This document shows positions 1 through 8,290 of a stretch of 64,000 bases of DNA, piece by piece; the stretch's first letter is position 1, and every line of letters starts with the position of its first letter. Origin of the DNA: Salinicoccus sp. Bachu38 (GTDB lineage Bacteria > Bacillota > Bacilli > Staphylococcales > Salinicoccaceae); assembly GCF_038561955.2 (NCBI RefSeq), contig NZ_CP138333.2:2294001-2358000 (forward strand). The letters are read 5' to 3'. A model generated the notes under the pieces. That model was not told the DNA's origin. It ran no database searches and saw nothing but the letters and a program-made list of their open reading frames with translations. Made by a program: the position numbers and the translations under genes.

Positions 1-127
1 GCCTATCCTGGATGGCATAGGCATCCTCGAGTGACAGGTCCGGATGATCCTGCGTCAGGCAATCGACCAGGTGGTTTTCCTCTTCCGCCTTCAACAGATG
101 CTCTGCATGCTGATGTATGTTGTTCAT
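1..127 (-). CDS. 2-oxopent-4-enoate hydratase / 4-oxalocrotonate decarboxylase family, partial
   Basis: Only the first 42 codons are inside the window; the gene continues past the left edge. The start ATG (125-127) follows GAGG at six bases. The visible peptide opens MNNIHQHAEHLL and contains the LSLEDAYAIQ stretch typical of the N-terminus of the hydratase/decarboxylase family (MhpD, DmpE, DmpH). It is a paralogue of the complete protein at 465-1241 and lies just downstream of the tautomerase. By analogy with dmp/xyl operons one of the pair should be the hydratase and the other the decarboxylase. The visible part cannot say which. Confidence 0.7.
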   Translation of the reverse strand, partial: MNNIHQHAEHLLKAEEENHLVDCLTQDHPDLSLEDAYAIQDR

Positions 128-172
128 GTCAGGCCTCTTTCCTATTGTCATTTATATGTCGGGGCAATATTC

Positions 173-358
173 CTACATCTCGCTCTTCAGTGTGTTCCCC
201 ACTGCAAATCGGTTCTTCGGCACTTCCCTGACGATGACACGCACACTCTCTTCAGGCACTCCCAGACTGCTCTGTACCGTTTGGGAAACCTCCTTCATGC
301 AGCGCTCTATCGCATCGCCGTCGCGTCCTTCCACAATCGTCATTTCAATGATCGGCAT
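173..358 (-). CDS. 4-oxalocrotonate tautomerase
   Basis: A 61-residue protein, the usual length for the 4-OT family. It isomerises 2-hydroxymuconate to 2-oxo-3-hexenedioate in the oxalocrotonate branch of meta-cleavage. After Met removal, Pro1 is the catalytic base, and Arg11 (in VEGR), Arg39 (in SVRV) and Phe50 fall at the same positions as the catalytic residues of the Pseudomonas enzyme. A strong GGGGGAG ribosome site lies five bases before ATG. It is flanked by two hydratase/decarboxylase paralogues on the same strand, as in dmp/xyl-type operons. The family also contains other tautomerases, but the key residues and the neighbours make this assignment firm. Confidence 0.9.
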   Translation of the reverse strand: MPIIEMTIVEGRDGDAIERCMKEVSQTVQSSLGVPEESVRVIVREVPKNRFAVGNTLKSEM

Positions 359-464
359 ATCGTCTCCCCCTTCTTCCGTGCAATAGTCAGACTCCCCTCA
401 AAGTCCATACCTTGAAGGGAGCACATCCTTGTATTCAATTGTTCTTCATCTCTTATGGAGCCCA

Positions 465-1241
465 TCACCTGAAAGAGGCGGATACCTCACCGAGTCCTTC
501 AAAAGTGGCCTTGAATTCGTCTCCGGCTTCGACATCCACTGCCCGGGTCAGCGCGCCGGCCAGAATGACTTCACCGGCTTTCAGTGATATGCCGTACTGG
601 TGCAGCGCTTCAGCCAGCCAGACGACCGCCTTGAGCGGGTTGCCGAGCACGGCGGCACCCTGTCCTTCATCGATCTTTTCTCCATTCTTGAACACTTCCA
701 TCTTGACGGAAGGGAGGTCGATATCCCCAAGATCCACTTTCCTGCTGCCGATGATGGCACCGGCGGATGAACCATTGTCCGATACGGTATCTTCGAACTT
801 GATCTTCCAGTCACGGATACGGCTGTCGATGATTTCTGCAGCGGCCACTGCATAATCGATCGACTCGGCGACACTCTCCTCATTCACATTGCCGCCATCG
901 ATGTCTTCCTTCAGTACGAAGGCGATTTCGAACTCCACACGGGGCTTGATGTATCTGCCCACGTCCACCGGCGCGTCCTCACTGTGGATCATGTCATCGA
1001 AAATGTGACCATAATCCGGCCGGTCGACGCCGAGCATCTCCTGCATGGCCTTGCTCGTCAGCCCGATTTTCTTTCCTTTGACCACTGCACCGTCAGCCAG
1101 ACGCCTTTCCACATACTCCAACTGCGTACCGTATGCTTCGTCGACCGTCATTTCCGGGTACCGCTCCGTAAAGGGTGCGATCGGCTCGATATTTTTTTCC
1201 GCTTCATATATTTCTTCACCGAGTGCTTTCACTGTTGCCAT
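465..1241 (-). CDS. 2-oxopent-4-enoate hydratase (or 4-oxalocrotonate decarboxylase)
   Basis: This 258-aa protein of the fumarylacetoacetase-like hydratase/decarboxylase superfamily acts late in catechol meta-cleavage, either hydrating 2-oxopent-4-enoate or decarboxylating 4-oxalocrotonate. Visible family features are GKKIGLTSKAMQ (about residues 56-67), the following LGVDRPDYGHIFDDM, the metal-site segment KPRVEFEIAFVL (about 99-110) and the C-terminal LKAGEVILAGA. The DYGHIFDDM stretch looks more like hydratases (MhpD/DmpE) than decarboxylases, so I lean to hydratase. The start has GGGAGG at a good distance. It lies 12 bases downstream of the FAD synthetase-like gene and upstream of the tautomerase, in one transcription direction. 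Confidence 0.85.
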   Translation of the reverse strand: MATVKALGEEIYEAEKNIEPIAPFTERYPEMTVDEAYGTQLEYVERRLADGAVVKGKKIGLTSKAMQEMLGVDRPDYGHIFDDMIHSEDAPVDVGRYIKPRVEFEIAFVLKEDIDGGNVNEESVAESIDYAVAAAEIIDSRIRDWKIKFEDTVSDNGSSAGAIIGSRKVDLGDIDLPSVKMEVFKNGEKIDEGQGAAVLGNPLKAVVWLAEALHQYGISLKAGEVILAGALTRAVDVEAGDEFKATFEGLGEVSASFR

Positions 1242-1253
1242 AAATCTGCCTCC

Positions 1254-2081
1254 CTATTGTGCCACCAGTTGATAGAAGGAATGGGACGCAACCCTTCTCT
1301 CCCATGTAATGGCGATTTCCTTTTGGTTGATGTGATCCATCAGACAGTTCTTCGTGAATGTGATCCGCTGTTGCGCACTATCCACATAGATCTGTGTCCG
1401 ATATCGGCTCGTGCCATTGTCGATGACGACATCGTATATGCCATCCTGGGGCAGCATATAGTAGGCCTTGAGTGACAGATAGCCATCCGAACATTCTGCA
1501 CATGTCCGGTAGCGCCGTCCGAGCATCTGGTACAGTTCGGATACCTTCCCTTCCAGGATGGCCGCCCGGATGCGGGTGGAACTGATCTTCTCACCGGCAT
1601 GCTCGACCTTCTCCACTTTCGACGTGGTGATCCGGAAACCGGAATCGGCATACAGCCGGTCGATCGTACCCGTTCCCTTGAAACCGTAGGAGAAGTCATA
1701 TCCTGCCACCGCATGAACCGTATCGAAATTCGACAGATACTGTGAAACATAATCTTCCGGCGAGAGCGATGCGAATGCCTTCGTGAACTTCACGATATAG
1801 AACCGGTCGACACCCAGACTCTCAAGAATACGCGCCTTTTCCTCGAGCGGCATCAGGTAGTCCACCTGCTGCTTTCCATTCGACAGCACCGTCTTCGGGT
1901 GCGGGAAGAAGCTCATCACATCCAAAGCGACATCCGCTTCCTCCGCGACTCCCTTCGCCGTGCCGATCACTTTCTGATGGCCCTTATGGACGCCATCAAA
2001 AAACCCGAGTGCAATGACATTCCTGCGCGACCTGTCCTGCCAGCTTTCCAGATTCTCTTCGTTCAGATGGATGATTTCCAT
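1254..2081 (-). CDS. FAD synthetase (RibF-like) with degenerate kinase domain
   Basis: The 275-aa protein resembles bifunctional RibCF, which makes FMN and then FAD. The N-terminal nucleotidyltransferase domain is well kept: GFFDGVHKGHQ (about residues 27-37) is the ATP-binding motif and SSTRIR (about 167-172) closes the adenylyltransferase site. The C-terminal riboflavin-kinase half is poor: after LGRRYRT the usual glycine-rich GFPTAN-type motif is missing, and the tail is short of recognisable kinase residues. It probably makes FAD from FMN but does not phosphorylate riboflavin. It sits between the flavin reductase and the hydratase, so the likely role is local FAD supply for the flavin-dependent hydroxylase; that is inference from context. 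A housekeeping ribF should exist elsewhere. Confidence 0.8.
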   Translation of the reverse strand: MEIIHLNEENLESWQDRSRRNVIALGFFDGVHKGHQKVIGTAKGVAEEADVALDVMSFFPHPKTVLSNGKQQVDYLMPLEEKARILESLGVDRFYIVKFTKAFASLSPEDYVSQYLSNFDTVHAVAGYDFSYGFKGTGTIDRLYADSGFRITTSKVEKVEHAGEKISSTRIRAAILEGKVSELYQMLGRRYRTCAECSDGYLSLKAYYMLPQDGIYDVVIDNGTSRYRTQIYVDSAQQRITFTKNCLMDHINQKEIAITWERRVASHSFYQLVAQ

Positions 2082-2115
2082 TCAGGCCATCCCCTTTCAA
2101 ATATTGCTGAGTGTA

Positions 2116-2598
2116 CTATTTACTGGCGGCTTCCTCAAGTGCTTCCAGCCTGCGGTACTTGCCGCAGTTGAAGATGAGCGGATCGCCCTCCTCGAGCACC
2201 AGGTCGTTCACCTTGCCGATGAAGAGGACATGATCCCCCTCCGTATGTTCATTGTAGACTTCACAGGACAGCTGGCACAGGGCGTTCTCCACGACCGGCG
2301 TATCACCGAGGCGCTCGAATTCGAACTTGTCCTCGACCTGCTTCTGGCCGGCGAATATCATGGATTCCTCCTGCTGTTCGCAGGACAGCACGTTCACCGA
2401 GAACCTGCCGCTCTGGCGGATCCGCTCGAGCATCTTCGCATGATTGCCGATGGAGATGACGATCAGCTTCGGATCGAGCGACACGGACATGAACGCGTTC
2501 GCCGTCATGCCGTATACTTCACCGTCCACCTCTGTGGCGATGACGTTGACACCTGTTGCGAATTTTCCCATTGCATTTCTGAATTGACGATCTTCCAT
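2116..2598 (-). CDS. NAD(P)H-dependent flavin reductase of two-component monooxygenase (HpaC/PheA2-like)
   Basis: A 160-aa flavin reductase-like FMN-binding split-barrel protein. It reduces FAD with NADH and hands it to a separate oxygenase. The N-terminus (RQFRNAMGKFATGV, then GMTANAFMSVSLDPKLI at about 29-45) and the internal GDHVLFIGKV are characteristic of the small reductases PheA2 and HpaC, and the whole protein resembles PheA2 of thermophilic Geobacillus phenol hydroxylase as I remember it. AAGGAGG precedes the ATG. It is the first gene of the left-hand minus-strand operon, while its partner oxygenase is about 4 kb away at 6852-8057 in another transcription unit. Confidence 0.9.
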   Translation of the reverse strand: MEDRQFRNAMGKFATGVNVIATEVDGEVYGMTANAFMSVSLDPKLIVISIGNHAKMLERIRQSGRFSVNVLSCEQQEESMIFAGQKQVEDKFEFERLGDTPVVENALCQLSCEVYNEHTEGDHVLFIGKVNDLVLEEGDPLIFNCGKYRRLEALEEAASK

Positions 2599-2710
2599 TA
2601 TAATTACCTCCTTGAGTAGATTGAAAAGTTATAGATTCGCTCGTTTGCTTCTGTATTCAAATTTCTTCTCCATTGTCCCCTATCCAGCTTTCTTACTCCA
2701 GTTTTTTAGA

Positions 2711-2745
2711 ATTTACTGATAATTTTTGCAAAAGAATCAGTAAAT
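2711..2745. promoter_or_regulatory. Inverted repeat, candidate operator in divergent promoter region
   Basis: Exact 10-bp arms ATTTACTGAT (2711-2720) and ATCAGTAAAT (2736-2745) are separated by 15 bases. The repeat lies in the 344-bp region between the divergently transcribed flavin-reductase operon and the sensor-PucR regulator, where the regulator would be expected to bind. The wide spacing and AT-rich loop do not resemble a terminator. Its role as an operator is inferred. Confidence 0.5.
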
Positions 2746-2755
2746 CGATATAATG

Positions 2756-2781
2756 AAATCGCTACCAAACAATTTCAAAAA
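2756..2781. promoter_or_regulatory. Motif shared with the hydroxylase promoter region
   Basis: The stretch AAATCGCTACCAAAC followed by AATTTCAAAAA recurs with small spacing changes at 8190-8215, upstream of the oxygenase gene (AAATCGCTTTCACCAAAC, then GTCAAAAA). Both copies sit upstream of units of the same pathway, so a common regulator site is possible. The match was found by eye. Confidence 0.35.
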
Positions 2782-2942
2782 TTTTTGAGCCACTGAAGCA
2801 CTCTGAATAGATTAACTACATGCTATCATCCACAGACTTGTATTATAACCTATAATTAGTGTGAATATTTAAATATTTTAGTATAAAATATGTTAAACCC
2901 CATATGGATGATGCGTGGAACAGCTAAAAAGGAGTGTTGCAG

Positions 2943-4772
2943 ATGACGACCGATTCGACCGATATGAGCCTTGCCGATGTTTTCAAACTGCCGAAGGAAG
3001 AGACTTTGAACACATTCCATAAACGGATGGTAAGTATTCCGACCACCGCATTGGAAACGCTGAAGCAGGAGCTTCTTCAGAGCATGGGGGAAGAACGCTC
3101 CAAAGGGATATTCATCAGATATGGCTGGCACACCGGGATGAGTGATGGCGAAAAAGTGAGAAGCATGGATTGGGATGACAAGATGGACCTGATCAATGCC
3201 GGTCCGAGGCTCCATATACTACACGGCTACTTGGAGAAAGTCGTGATAGATGATATCAAATTCGACTCCGAAAACAACATGGAATACATCGACCTGTCAT
3301 GGTTCAATTCCTATGAAGCGGAGAGCCATCTCGAGGAGAACCCGGAAAGTCCCTGCCCCGTCTGCCATACATTATGCGGATACGCGAGCGGCTATCTGTC
3401 TGCAGTGCTCCAGAAGACGATCCTCGTCAAGGAGACCGGGTGCAGGGCCATGGGCCATGACCACTGCAAGGCTGTCTGCATGCCGCTCGACAAGTGGGGT
3501 GAAGAGCAGCAGAATGAATACCGCTACTACCAGTCCGCGAGCATGATCAAGGAGCTGGATGCGGTCACGGCCAAACTCAAGGAGGAGCGGGATTATCTCT
3601 CACGAGGCAATGAAGTCCACCGTAAGCTGATAGAGGAACTGCTGTCGAAGCAGGACCTCCAGAATATACTCAATCTGCTTGAACGGGAGACGGGGTTGCC
3701 TGCCTTCATAGAAGACGGCGGACATAAAATTGTAAAGCAATCCGACGGGGCAGTCATCGACTTCGAACTCAAGGGACTGGATACGAGGACGACAGAATAC
3801 ATGGAGGTCTCATCAGGAACGGGACTCCTTAGAACCCCCATCTATCTTGAGAATAAGATACAGGGCTACTGCTCCTTCATTTATACTGGAGAACATACCC
3901 CGAGTGAGTTGGACCGCATGATCATCGATCAGGCCGCCCTGACGGCTTCCATCATCCGGTTGAACGAGAATATCAAGATCAATACGGAACAGAACATCAG
4001 GCGTGGCTTCCTGAATGATGTGCTAGATGGACGCCTCGACAAGGAAGAGCTCTATAAGTATGCTCAGTATATGGACATCGATCCTGATGCGAACTACTGG
4101 ATGATGACGCTTGAACGCAACATCAATGAAGCCGAACTGAGCAATGAGGTGGAAGCTTCCGAAACGCTCATCAGATATATCACCCTCTTCTTCCGCGAAC
4201 GCAGCATGGAAGCCTTCGCTGCCCAGAAATCAAACAGGATCATCATCGTGATGGAATGCAGCAGCTTCAAGAAGATATTTTCAAGCCGGGAGGCGTTCAT
4301 CAAAAAACTTCTGAAATACTGCACCGCCCGCCTCAAGGACTACAAGTTCTTTGCCGGCGTGAGTTCATCGTCGAACGGTTTGCAGGAACTGCCCGTTCTT
4401 CATAAGGAAACCCTCACCGCCCTGAATGCAAAAAGTGCAAACAAACAGATCATCTTCTATGAAGAACTGGGCATCGAAAGTGTACTTTTCCAGATCTCGG
4501 ATGATCAGCTGATCAACCGTTTCGTCGACAAGCAGATCGGCAGGCTGCTCAAGGAAGATCCGGATCTCGAACTGGTCAACACACTTCAGGACTATATTGA
4601 AAATGGCATGAACATCAATGCCACAGCCAAGGCCATTTCAATGTCGATCAGCGGCCTGCGCTATCGTCTCGGCAAGATCAGTGAAATACTCGAAATCGAA
4701 CTGGATGATACAAAGAACCTGTTCTCCGTCTATATGGCCCTGAACATACTTAGTGCACAGGGGAAAATTTAA
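2943..4772 (+). CDS. Aromatic-responsive regulator: XylR_N/V4R sensor fused to PucR-type output
   Basis: A 609-aa regulator. Residues about 15-180 match the aromatic-sensing N-terminus of the sigma-54 activators DmpR/XylR, including the V4R part with a cysteine-rich metal site (C138, C141, C145, then C167, C175, C179) and the conserved GYASGY. No AAA+ sigma-54 domain follows. A coiled linker (about 195-235) leads to a PucR-like middle region, and the C-terminus (about 550-595, LQDYIENGMNINATAKAISM) is the PucR-family helix-turn-helix. It should activate the flanking meta-cleavage operons when it binds a phenolic inducer. I chose ATG 2943 because AAAAAGGAG ends eight bases before it; the upstream in-frame GTG at 2934 overlaps that site. 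Confidence 0.85.
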   Translation: MTTDSTDMSLADVFKLPKEETLNTFHKRMVSIPTTALETLKQELLQSMGEERSKGIFIRYGWHTGMSDGEKVRSMDWDDKMDLINAGPRLHILHGYLEKVVIDDIKFDSENNMEYIDLSWFNSYEAESHLEENPESPCPVCHTLCGYASGYLSAVLQKTILVKETGCRAMGHDHCKAVCMPLDKWGEEQQNEYRYYQSASMIKELDAVTAKLKEERDYLSRGNEVHRKLIEELLSKQDLQNILNLLERETGLPAFIEDGGHKIVKQSDGAVIDFELKGLDTRTTEYMEVSSGTGLLRTPIYLENKIQGYCSFIYTGEHTPSELDRMIIDQAALTASIIRLNENIKINTEQNIRRGFLNDVLDGRLDKEELYKYAQYMDIDPDANYWMMTLERNINEAELSNEVEASETLIRYITLFFRERSMEAFAAQKSNRIIIVMECSSFKKIFSSREAFIKKLLKYCTARLKDYKFFAGVSSSSNGLQELPVLHKETLTALNAKSANKQIIFYEELGIESVLFQISDDQLINRFVDKQIGRLLKEDPDLELVNTLQDYIENGMNINATAKAISMSISGLRYRLGKISEILEIELDDTKNLFSVYMALNILSAQGKI

Positions 4773-4775
4773 ACA

Positions 4776-4806
4776 TGAAAAAGGATGGCCATCGGCCATC
4801 CTTTTT
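4776..4806. terminator. Bidirectional terminator
   Basis: AAAAAGGATGGCC, a four-base loop (ATCG) and GGCCATCCTTTTT form a strong hairpin with A and T tracts on either side. It lies between the convergent regulator and ring-fission hydrolase genes and would serve both. Confidence 0.85.
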
Positions 4807-4811
4807 GCATG

Positions 4812-5657
4812 CTATTTCTTATCTTCCACAAATGCGAGTATGTGGTCGATGAAAGGGTCCGTCTTTTCAATCTGCGTCCAGTGGCCGCACTTGTTGAAGA
4901 TATGAAGCGCGGAATTTGGAAGCAGCTGTACCAGTTTGTAGCTTGTCTCCTCAATCGGGATGACCTGGTCATTCAGACCATGGAACAGGAGGGTCTCCGT
5001 CTTCAGACTTTTGAGCTTTTCTTCCGGCAATGACAGTTCGTTCAGACGTTCCTGACGGTTGTCATAGAACATTGAACGGAATGCCTCCTCAGATTTGGGT
5101 TCCGTGCTTGCCTCATAGCGCAGACGGACGAGCTCTTCGTTCTTTGCAGCCGCCTGATCGTGGGAGAACAGCTCGATCAGCTCACGCATGTTCTCGAGGC
5201 TCGGGTCATAGCCCCATACTTTATCAAGTCCATAGGAGAGCTCGTGTTCTATGCCTACTGTACCCATCAGAATGAGTTTTTTGACAAGATCCGGCCTTCT
5301 GTCGGCGATGTGCAATGCCATCGCGCCACCGAACGAGTTTCCGACGAGATATACGGGACCATCCGAAACTTCTTCGATGAAACTGATCAGATGATTAACC
5401 CAAATATCCAGTCCATACTTTTCCTTTGAGACCTTTTCCGTCTTTCCGAATCCGACAACGTCCGGAGCGAATACATGAAGCGATTCGCTCAGGCGTGGCA
5501 GTACCAGACGCCAGTTGGCGAAGGCCGACACCCCGGGACCGGAACCATGAATGAGTATCATGGTTTCCGTTCCTGAGCCTGCCTCAAGATAATTCGTCTC
5601 AATTCCGTTGACTTTCATGCTTTTTTCAGTTGCTTGCTTGTTATCAGTTGCTACCAA
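4812..5657 (-). CDS. 2-hydroxymuconate semialdehyde hydrolase (meta-fission product hydrolase)
   Basis: A 281-aa alpha/beta hydrolase that cleaves the C-C bond of the ring-fission product. HGSGPG (residues 37-42) forms the oxyanion region, GNSFGG (106-111) carries nucleophile Ser108, an Asp follows in HGLNDQV, and His259 lies in CGHW. This set is typical of DmpD/XylF/BphD-type hydrolases. The start is TTG, chosen because GGAGG sits seven bases upstream. It is last in the hydroxylase - dioxygenase - hydrolase set, directly downstream of the catechol dioxygenase. A hydrolase plus a tautomerase implies both branches of the meta pathway; no semialdehyde dehydrogenase is seen in the window. Confidence 0.88.
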   Translation of the reverse strand: MVATDNKQATEKSMKVNGIETNYLEAGSGTETMILIHGSGPGVSAFANWRLVLPRLSESLHVFAPDVVGFGKTEKVSKEKYGLDIWVNHLISFIEEVSDGPVYLVGNSFGGAMALHIADRRPDLVKKLILMGTVGIEHELSYGLDKVWGYDPSLENMRELIELFSHDQAAAKNEELVRLRYEASTEPKSEEAFRSMFYDNRQERLNELSLPEEKLKSLKTETLLFHGLNDQVIPIEETSYKLVQLLPNSALHIFNKCGHWTQIEKTDPFIDHILAFVEDKK

Positions 5658-5728
5658 GAGAAATCCTCCTTCTGTTTTTCTTGCAGTGCTTCTTTCAAAC
5701 TATCACACATATGTGATCCACCGTTTGT

Positions 5729-6787
5729 CTATGCTTTCGTCTCTGCTTCCTGTTTCGCCTCTTTTACAGATTGGACCCTGACTTCTTCCGTCTCTTCCTG
5801 GATGGGTGCCTGTTCTGCAATCTCTACTTTTTCCCTTACTGGTGTACCGTATACAAAGAAGTCGGCTGGAAGTTCTTCACCCTGCCAAATGATGGCTGTC
5901 TGAACATCTTCACCCTTCCATTCAACAGTTCTCCAGTCCGGATCGAAGATGAGGTATCCTGCATCGCCGAACAATTCCACACGGTTGCCGCCCGGTTCGA
6001 AGACGTACAGGCAGGAAGCCTGGGATACACCATGCTTGAGTGGACCGGCTTCGATCTGGAAGCCTCTTTCGATCAGAAGATCTGCAACATCCGTCAGATG
6101 CTGTGGATAGCCATACCAGTAGCAGATATGGTGGAGTCGGCCTTTTTCACCGAGGGCATCGCCCATGATTGCGATGTCATGTGCAAGGTTGGTAACGCTT
6201 GTCCATGCTGCGATATCATCATTCTCATCATTCAGGATACGTTCACGGACATTGAATCCGAGATAATCATCCAGGAATTCAACGTTCTTTCTGACATTGC
6301 TTGCCAAGAGGTTGACGTGGTCCAGACGGCGTACCGGTACACCAGTATTCGGACGTCTTTGTGGACGGTTCAGGAGATGCGTCTTCTCTTCTTCCGGCGC
6401 TTCGTAGTATTCCACTTCCCAGAATACTTCCATCACATGGCCATCCGGAGAATTGAACTGGTAGGCAGGTCCATGACCCACGTCCCCTTCAATCCAGCCG
6501 ATGCCATACCCGGCCTCTTCAAGTTCCTTCACCCGGCGCTCGAGTGCATTCGGTGATGTTGCCCGGAGGCCGATGTGCGCAAGGCCCGCTTCATGGTGAT
6601 CGGTAATGACGAGCGTGTTATGGTAATGGTCTTCATATGCTCTCATATATACGGACTTGCCTTTTCTTTCCACTTCAGTCATTCCAAGAATCTCTTTGAA
6701 GAATGCTACGGACTCTTCGATTTTAGGGCTATAGATCTCAAGGTGTGCAAGTTGTCCTACATCAAATAATGGTTCTTCTCTTTTCAT
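5729..6787 (-). CDS. Catechol 2,3-dioxygenase (extradiol)
   Basis: A 352-aa vicinal-oxygen-chelate dioxygenase with two repeats (about residues 10-125 and 153-280). The Fe(II) ligands are visible: His157 in RRLDHVNL, His219 or 220 in RLHHICY, and Glu271 in GNRVELFG. A second-shell His252 also fits XylE. It opens catechols next to the hydroxyls to give a yellow semialdehyde. Family members are about 305-330 aa; the extra length is an acidic, Glu/Ala-rich C-terminal tail from about residue 310, unusual and possibly a halotolerance trait. GGGGGA precedes the ATG. It is 64 bases downstream of the oxygenase gene. Confidence 0.93.
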   Translation of the reverse strand: MKREEPLFDVGQLAHLEIYSPKIEESVAFFKEILGMTEVERKGKSVYMRAYEDHYHNTLVITDHHEAGLAHIGLRATSPNALERRVKELEEAGYGIGWIEGDVGHGPAYQFNSPDGHVMEVFWEVEYYEAPEEEKTHLLNRPQRRPNTGVPVRRLDHVNLLASNVRKNVEFLDDYLGFNVRERILNDENDDIAAWTSVTNLAHDIAIMGDALGEKGRLHHICYWYGYPQHLTDVADLLIERGFQIEAGPLKHGVSQASCLYVFEPGGNRVELFGDAGYLIFDPDWRTVEWKGEDVQTAIIWQGEELPADFFVYGTPVREKVEIAEQAPIQEETEEVRVQSVKEAKQEAETKA

Positions 6788-6851
6788 TTCAAATCCCCCT
6801 GTATTGTTTGATTTTATATTTTTGATTTAAAATTACTGTCAAGATTGGTTC

Positions 6852-8057
6852 CTACCACATTGGGTGGCCGTCGAAGCCTAGGATGGACTTGCCGTAGCCG
6901 ACCATCGCATCTTCATATAAATGTGTCGGGTGCGATGCGACAGCAATCAGATCTCGTACGAACCTTTCGGACTGACCTTCCCTATAGAGTGCATTCCCAC
7001 CAAGGTTGATGATGATTCGTGTTGCGAGTTCGGCTGAGTTCTTTGCGACATATCCACGCATTGCAAACAGTTTTTCACGCTCTTCCTCATCCAGTACGCG
7101 TGTACCATTCTGGGAATAGCCCTCCACCTTCTCAAGGATTTCGTCCGCGATGTTTTTCAGTGCATTGTATTCCATCGTGATTTCACCGAGTGTACGCTGA
7201 CCGCTGCTTCCATCCTTCTCATTCTTCTTGTTGTTGTAGATCCTCACACGGCTCTTCGTCTTATTCGTGTAGTCATCGACAAGGCGTGTCAGACCACCGA
7301 TTGAGACTTGTGCGAATCCTGAGAGGAAGTATGCGAGGTATGGCACATTGAAGAGCTTATAGTCTTCTTCATAGTTGCCATCCGGTGCTGTTGCACCCTG
7401 TACCACACGGCTGATAGGGAATACGTAGTGGGATGGTACATACGCTCTATCGAGTTTGACTGCGTTGCTTCCTGTACCTCTCAGCCCAAGCGTATCCCAG
7501 TTTTCGATGATTTCCGCGTCATCCTTGTGAACGATGAACAGGCTCAATTCCGGCTCTTCTCCGTCCCTCATCTTATGGATGGCACCAAGTGCAATCCAGT
7601 CGCACCATAGGACGCCGCTGCAGAAGTTCCATGTGCCGCTGACGATGTATCCATCCCCATCATCCGCATCTTCCACCTCTCCGACAGGTGCGAAGACGTC
7701 CGCCATGAGTTCTCCTCTGCCAAAGAGCTCATCGCGTCCCTCCTTCGGCAGGAAGGAAGGCCATGTTTCATGTATGATTCCAAAGTATGTGATCCACGCC
7801 GCAGGTACACTGTGGTATGCAACCGTCCGGATGATTTCTCCGAATGTCTTCATATCCAGATCCTGTCCACCATATGCCTTCGGTCTATGCAACGTATGGA
7901 ATTCCGCTTCTTTCATCTTTTCTATGACGATATCGGGAAGTTTCCCATCCTTGTCGGACTGCAGTGAATGCTCTTCGGCAAGTTCTCCAAGTTCTTTTGC
8001 GCGTCTCAGCAGTTCTTCACGTTCTATCGGTTTTTTCAGTACATTAGTATCTTTCAT
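6852..8057 (-). CDS. FADH2-dependent aromatic hydroxylase, acyl-CoA dehydrogenase fold (group D)
   Basis: The 401-aa protein has the acyl-CoA dehydrogenase fold used by group D flavin monooxygenases (HsaA, the C2 component of p-hydroxyphenylacetate hydroxylase, DszC). Recognisable segments are the N-terminal helical domain with RPKAYGG (about 59-65), the beta-domain GTWNFCSGVLWCDWIALGA (about 141-159), LGLRGTGSN, and a C-terminal helical domain ending in GFDGHPMW. It lacks the catalytic Glu context of true acyl-CoA dehydrogenases as far as I can see. With reduced flavin from the 2116-2598 reductase it would ortho-hydroxylate a phenol to a catechol for the adjacent dioxygenase. The exact phenol is not readable. 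Confidence 0.82.
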   Translation of the reverse strand: MKDTNVLKKPIEREELLRRAKELGELAEEHSLQSDKDGKLPDIVIEKMKEAEFHTLHRPKAYGGQDLDMKTFGEIIRTVAYHSVPAAWITYFGIIHETWPSFLPKEGRDELFGRGELMADVFAPVGEVEDADDGDGYIVSGTWNFCSGVLWCDWIALGAIHKMRDGEEPELSLFIVHKDDAEIIENWDTLGLRGTGSNAVKLDRAYVPSHYVFPISRVVQGATAPDGNYEEDYKLFNVPYLAYFLSGFAQVSIGGLTRLVDDYTNKTKSRVRIYNNKKNEKDGSSGQRTLGEITMEYNALKNIADEILEKVEGYSQNGTRVLDEEEREKLFAMRGYVAKNSAELATRIIINLGGNALYREGQSERFVRDLIAVASHPTHLYEDAMVGYGKSILGFDGHPMW

Positions 8058-8081
8058 AAACTTACAATTCCCCCTTCTATT

Positions 8082-8095
8082 TGTAAGCGCTATCA
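8082..8095. promoter_or_regulatory. cre site (CcpA operator)
   Basis: TGTAAGCGCTATCA fits the consensus TGWAARCGYTWNCW at every position. It lies 25 bases upstream of the hydroxylase start codon, where CcpA binding would block transcription, so the catechol genes are probably repressed when preferred sugars are present. Confidence 0.7.
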
Positions 8096-8189
8096 GTTTG
8101 ATAGGTTAATTAGAAGTATATGCGTTACCGTTCATCATGAGTACCTATTAATTATATGAAAATTCTAATATTTTAAAACAAAATATACT

Positions 8190-8215
8190 AAATCGCTTTC
8201 ACCAAACGTCAAAAA
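8190..8215. promoter_or_regulatory. Second copy of the aromatic-locus motif
   Basis: AAATCGCTTTCACCAAAC followed by GTCAAAAA resembles 2756-2781 in front of the flavin-reductase operon. It is about 130 bases upstream of the hydroxylase start, a plausible distance for an activator. Proposed as a regulator site only from this recurrence. Confidence 0.35.
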
Positions 8216-8290
8216 CCCTTTAATAGAGCTATGTAAGCGTATTCCAAAAATAATTTAGATATGCGGATATGACCATGAAAACATATAGAA

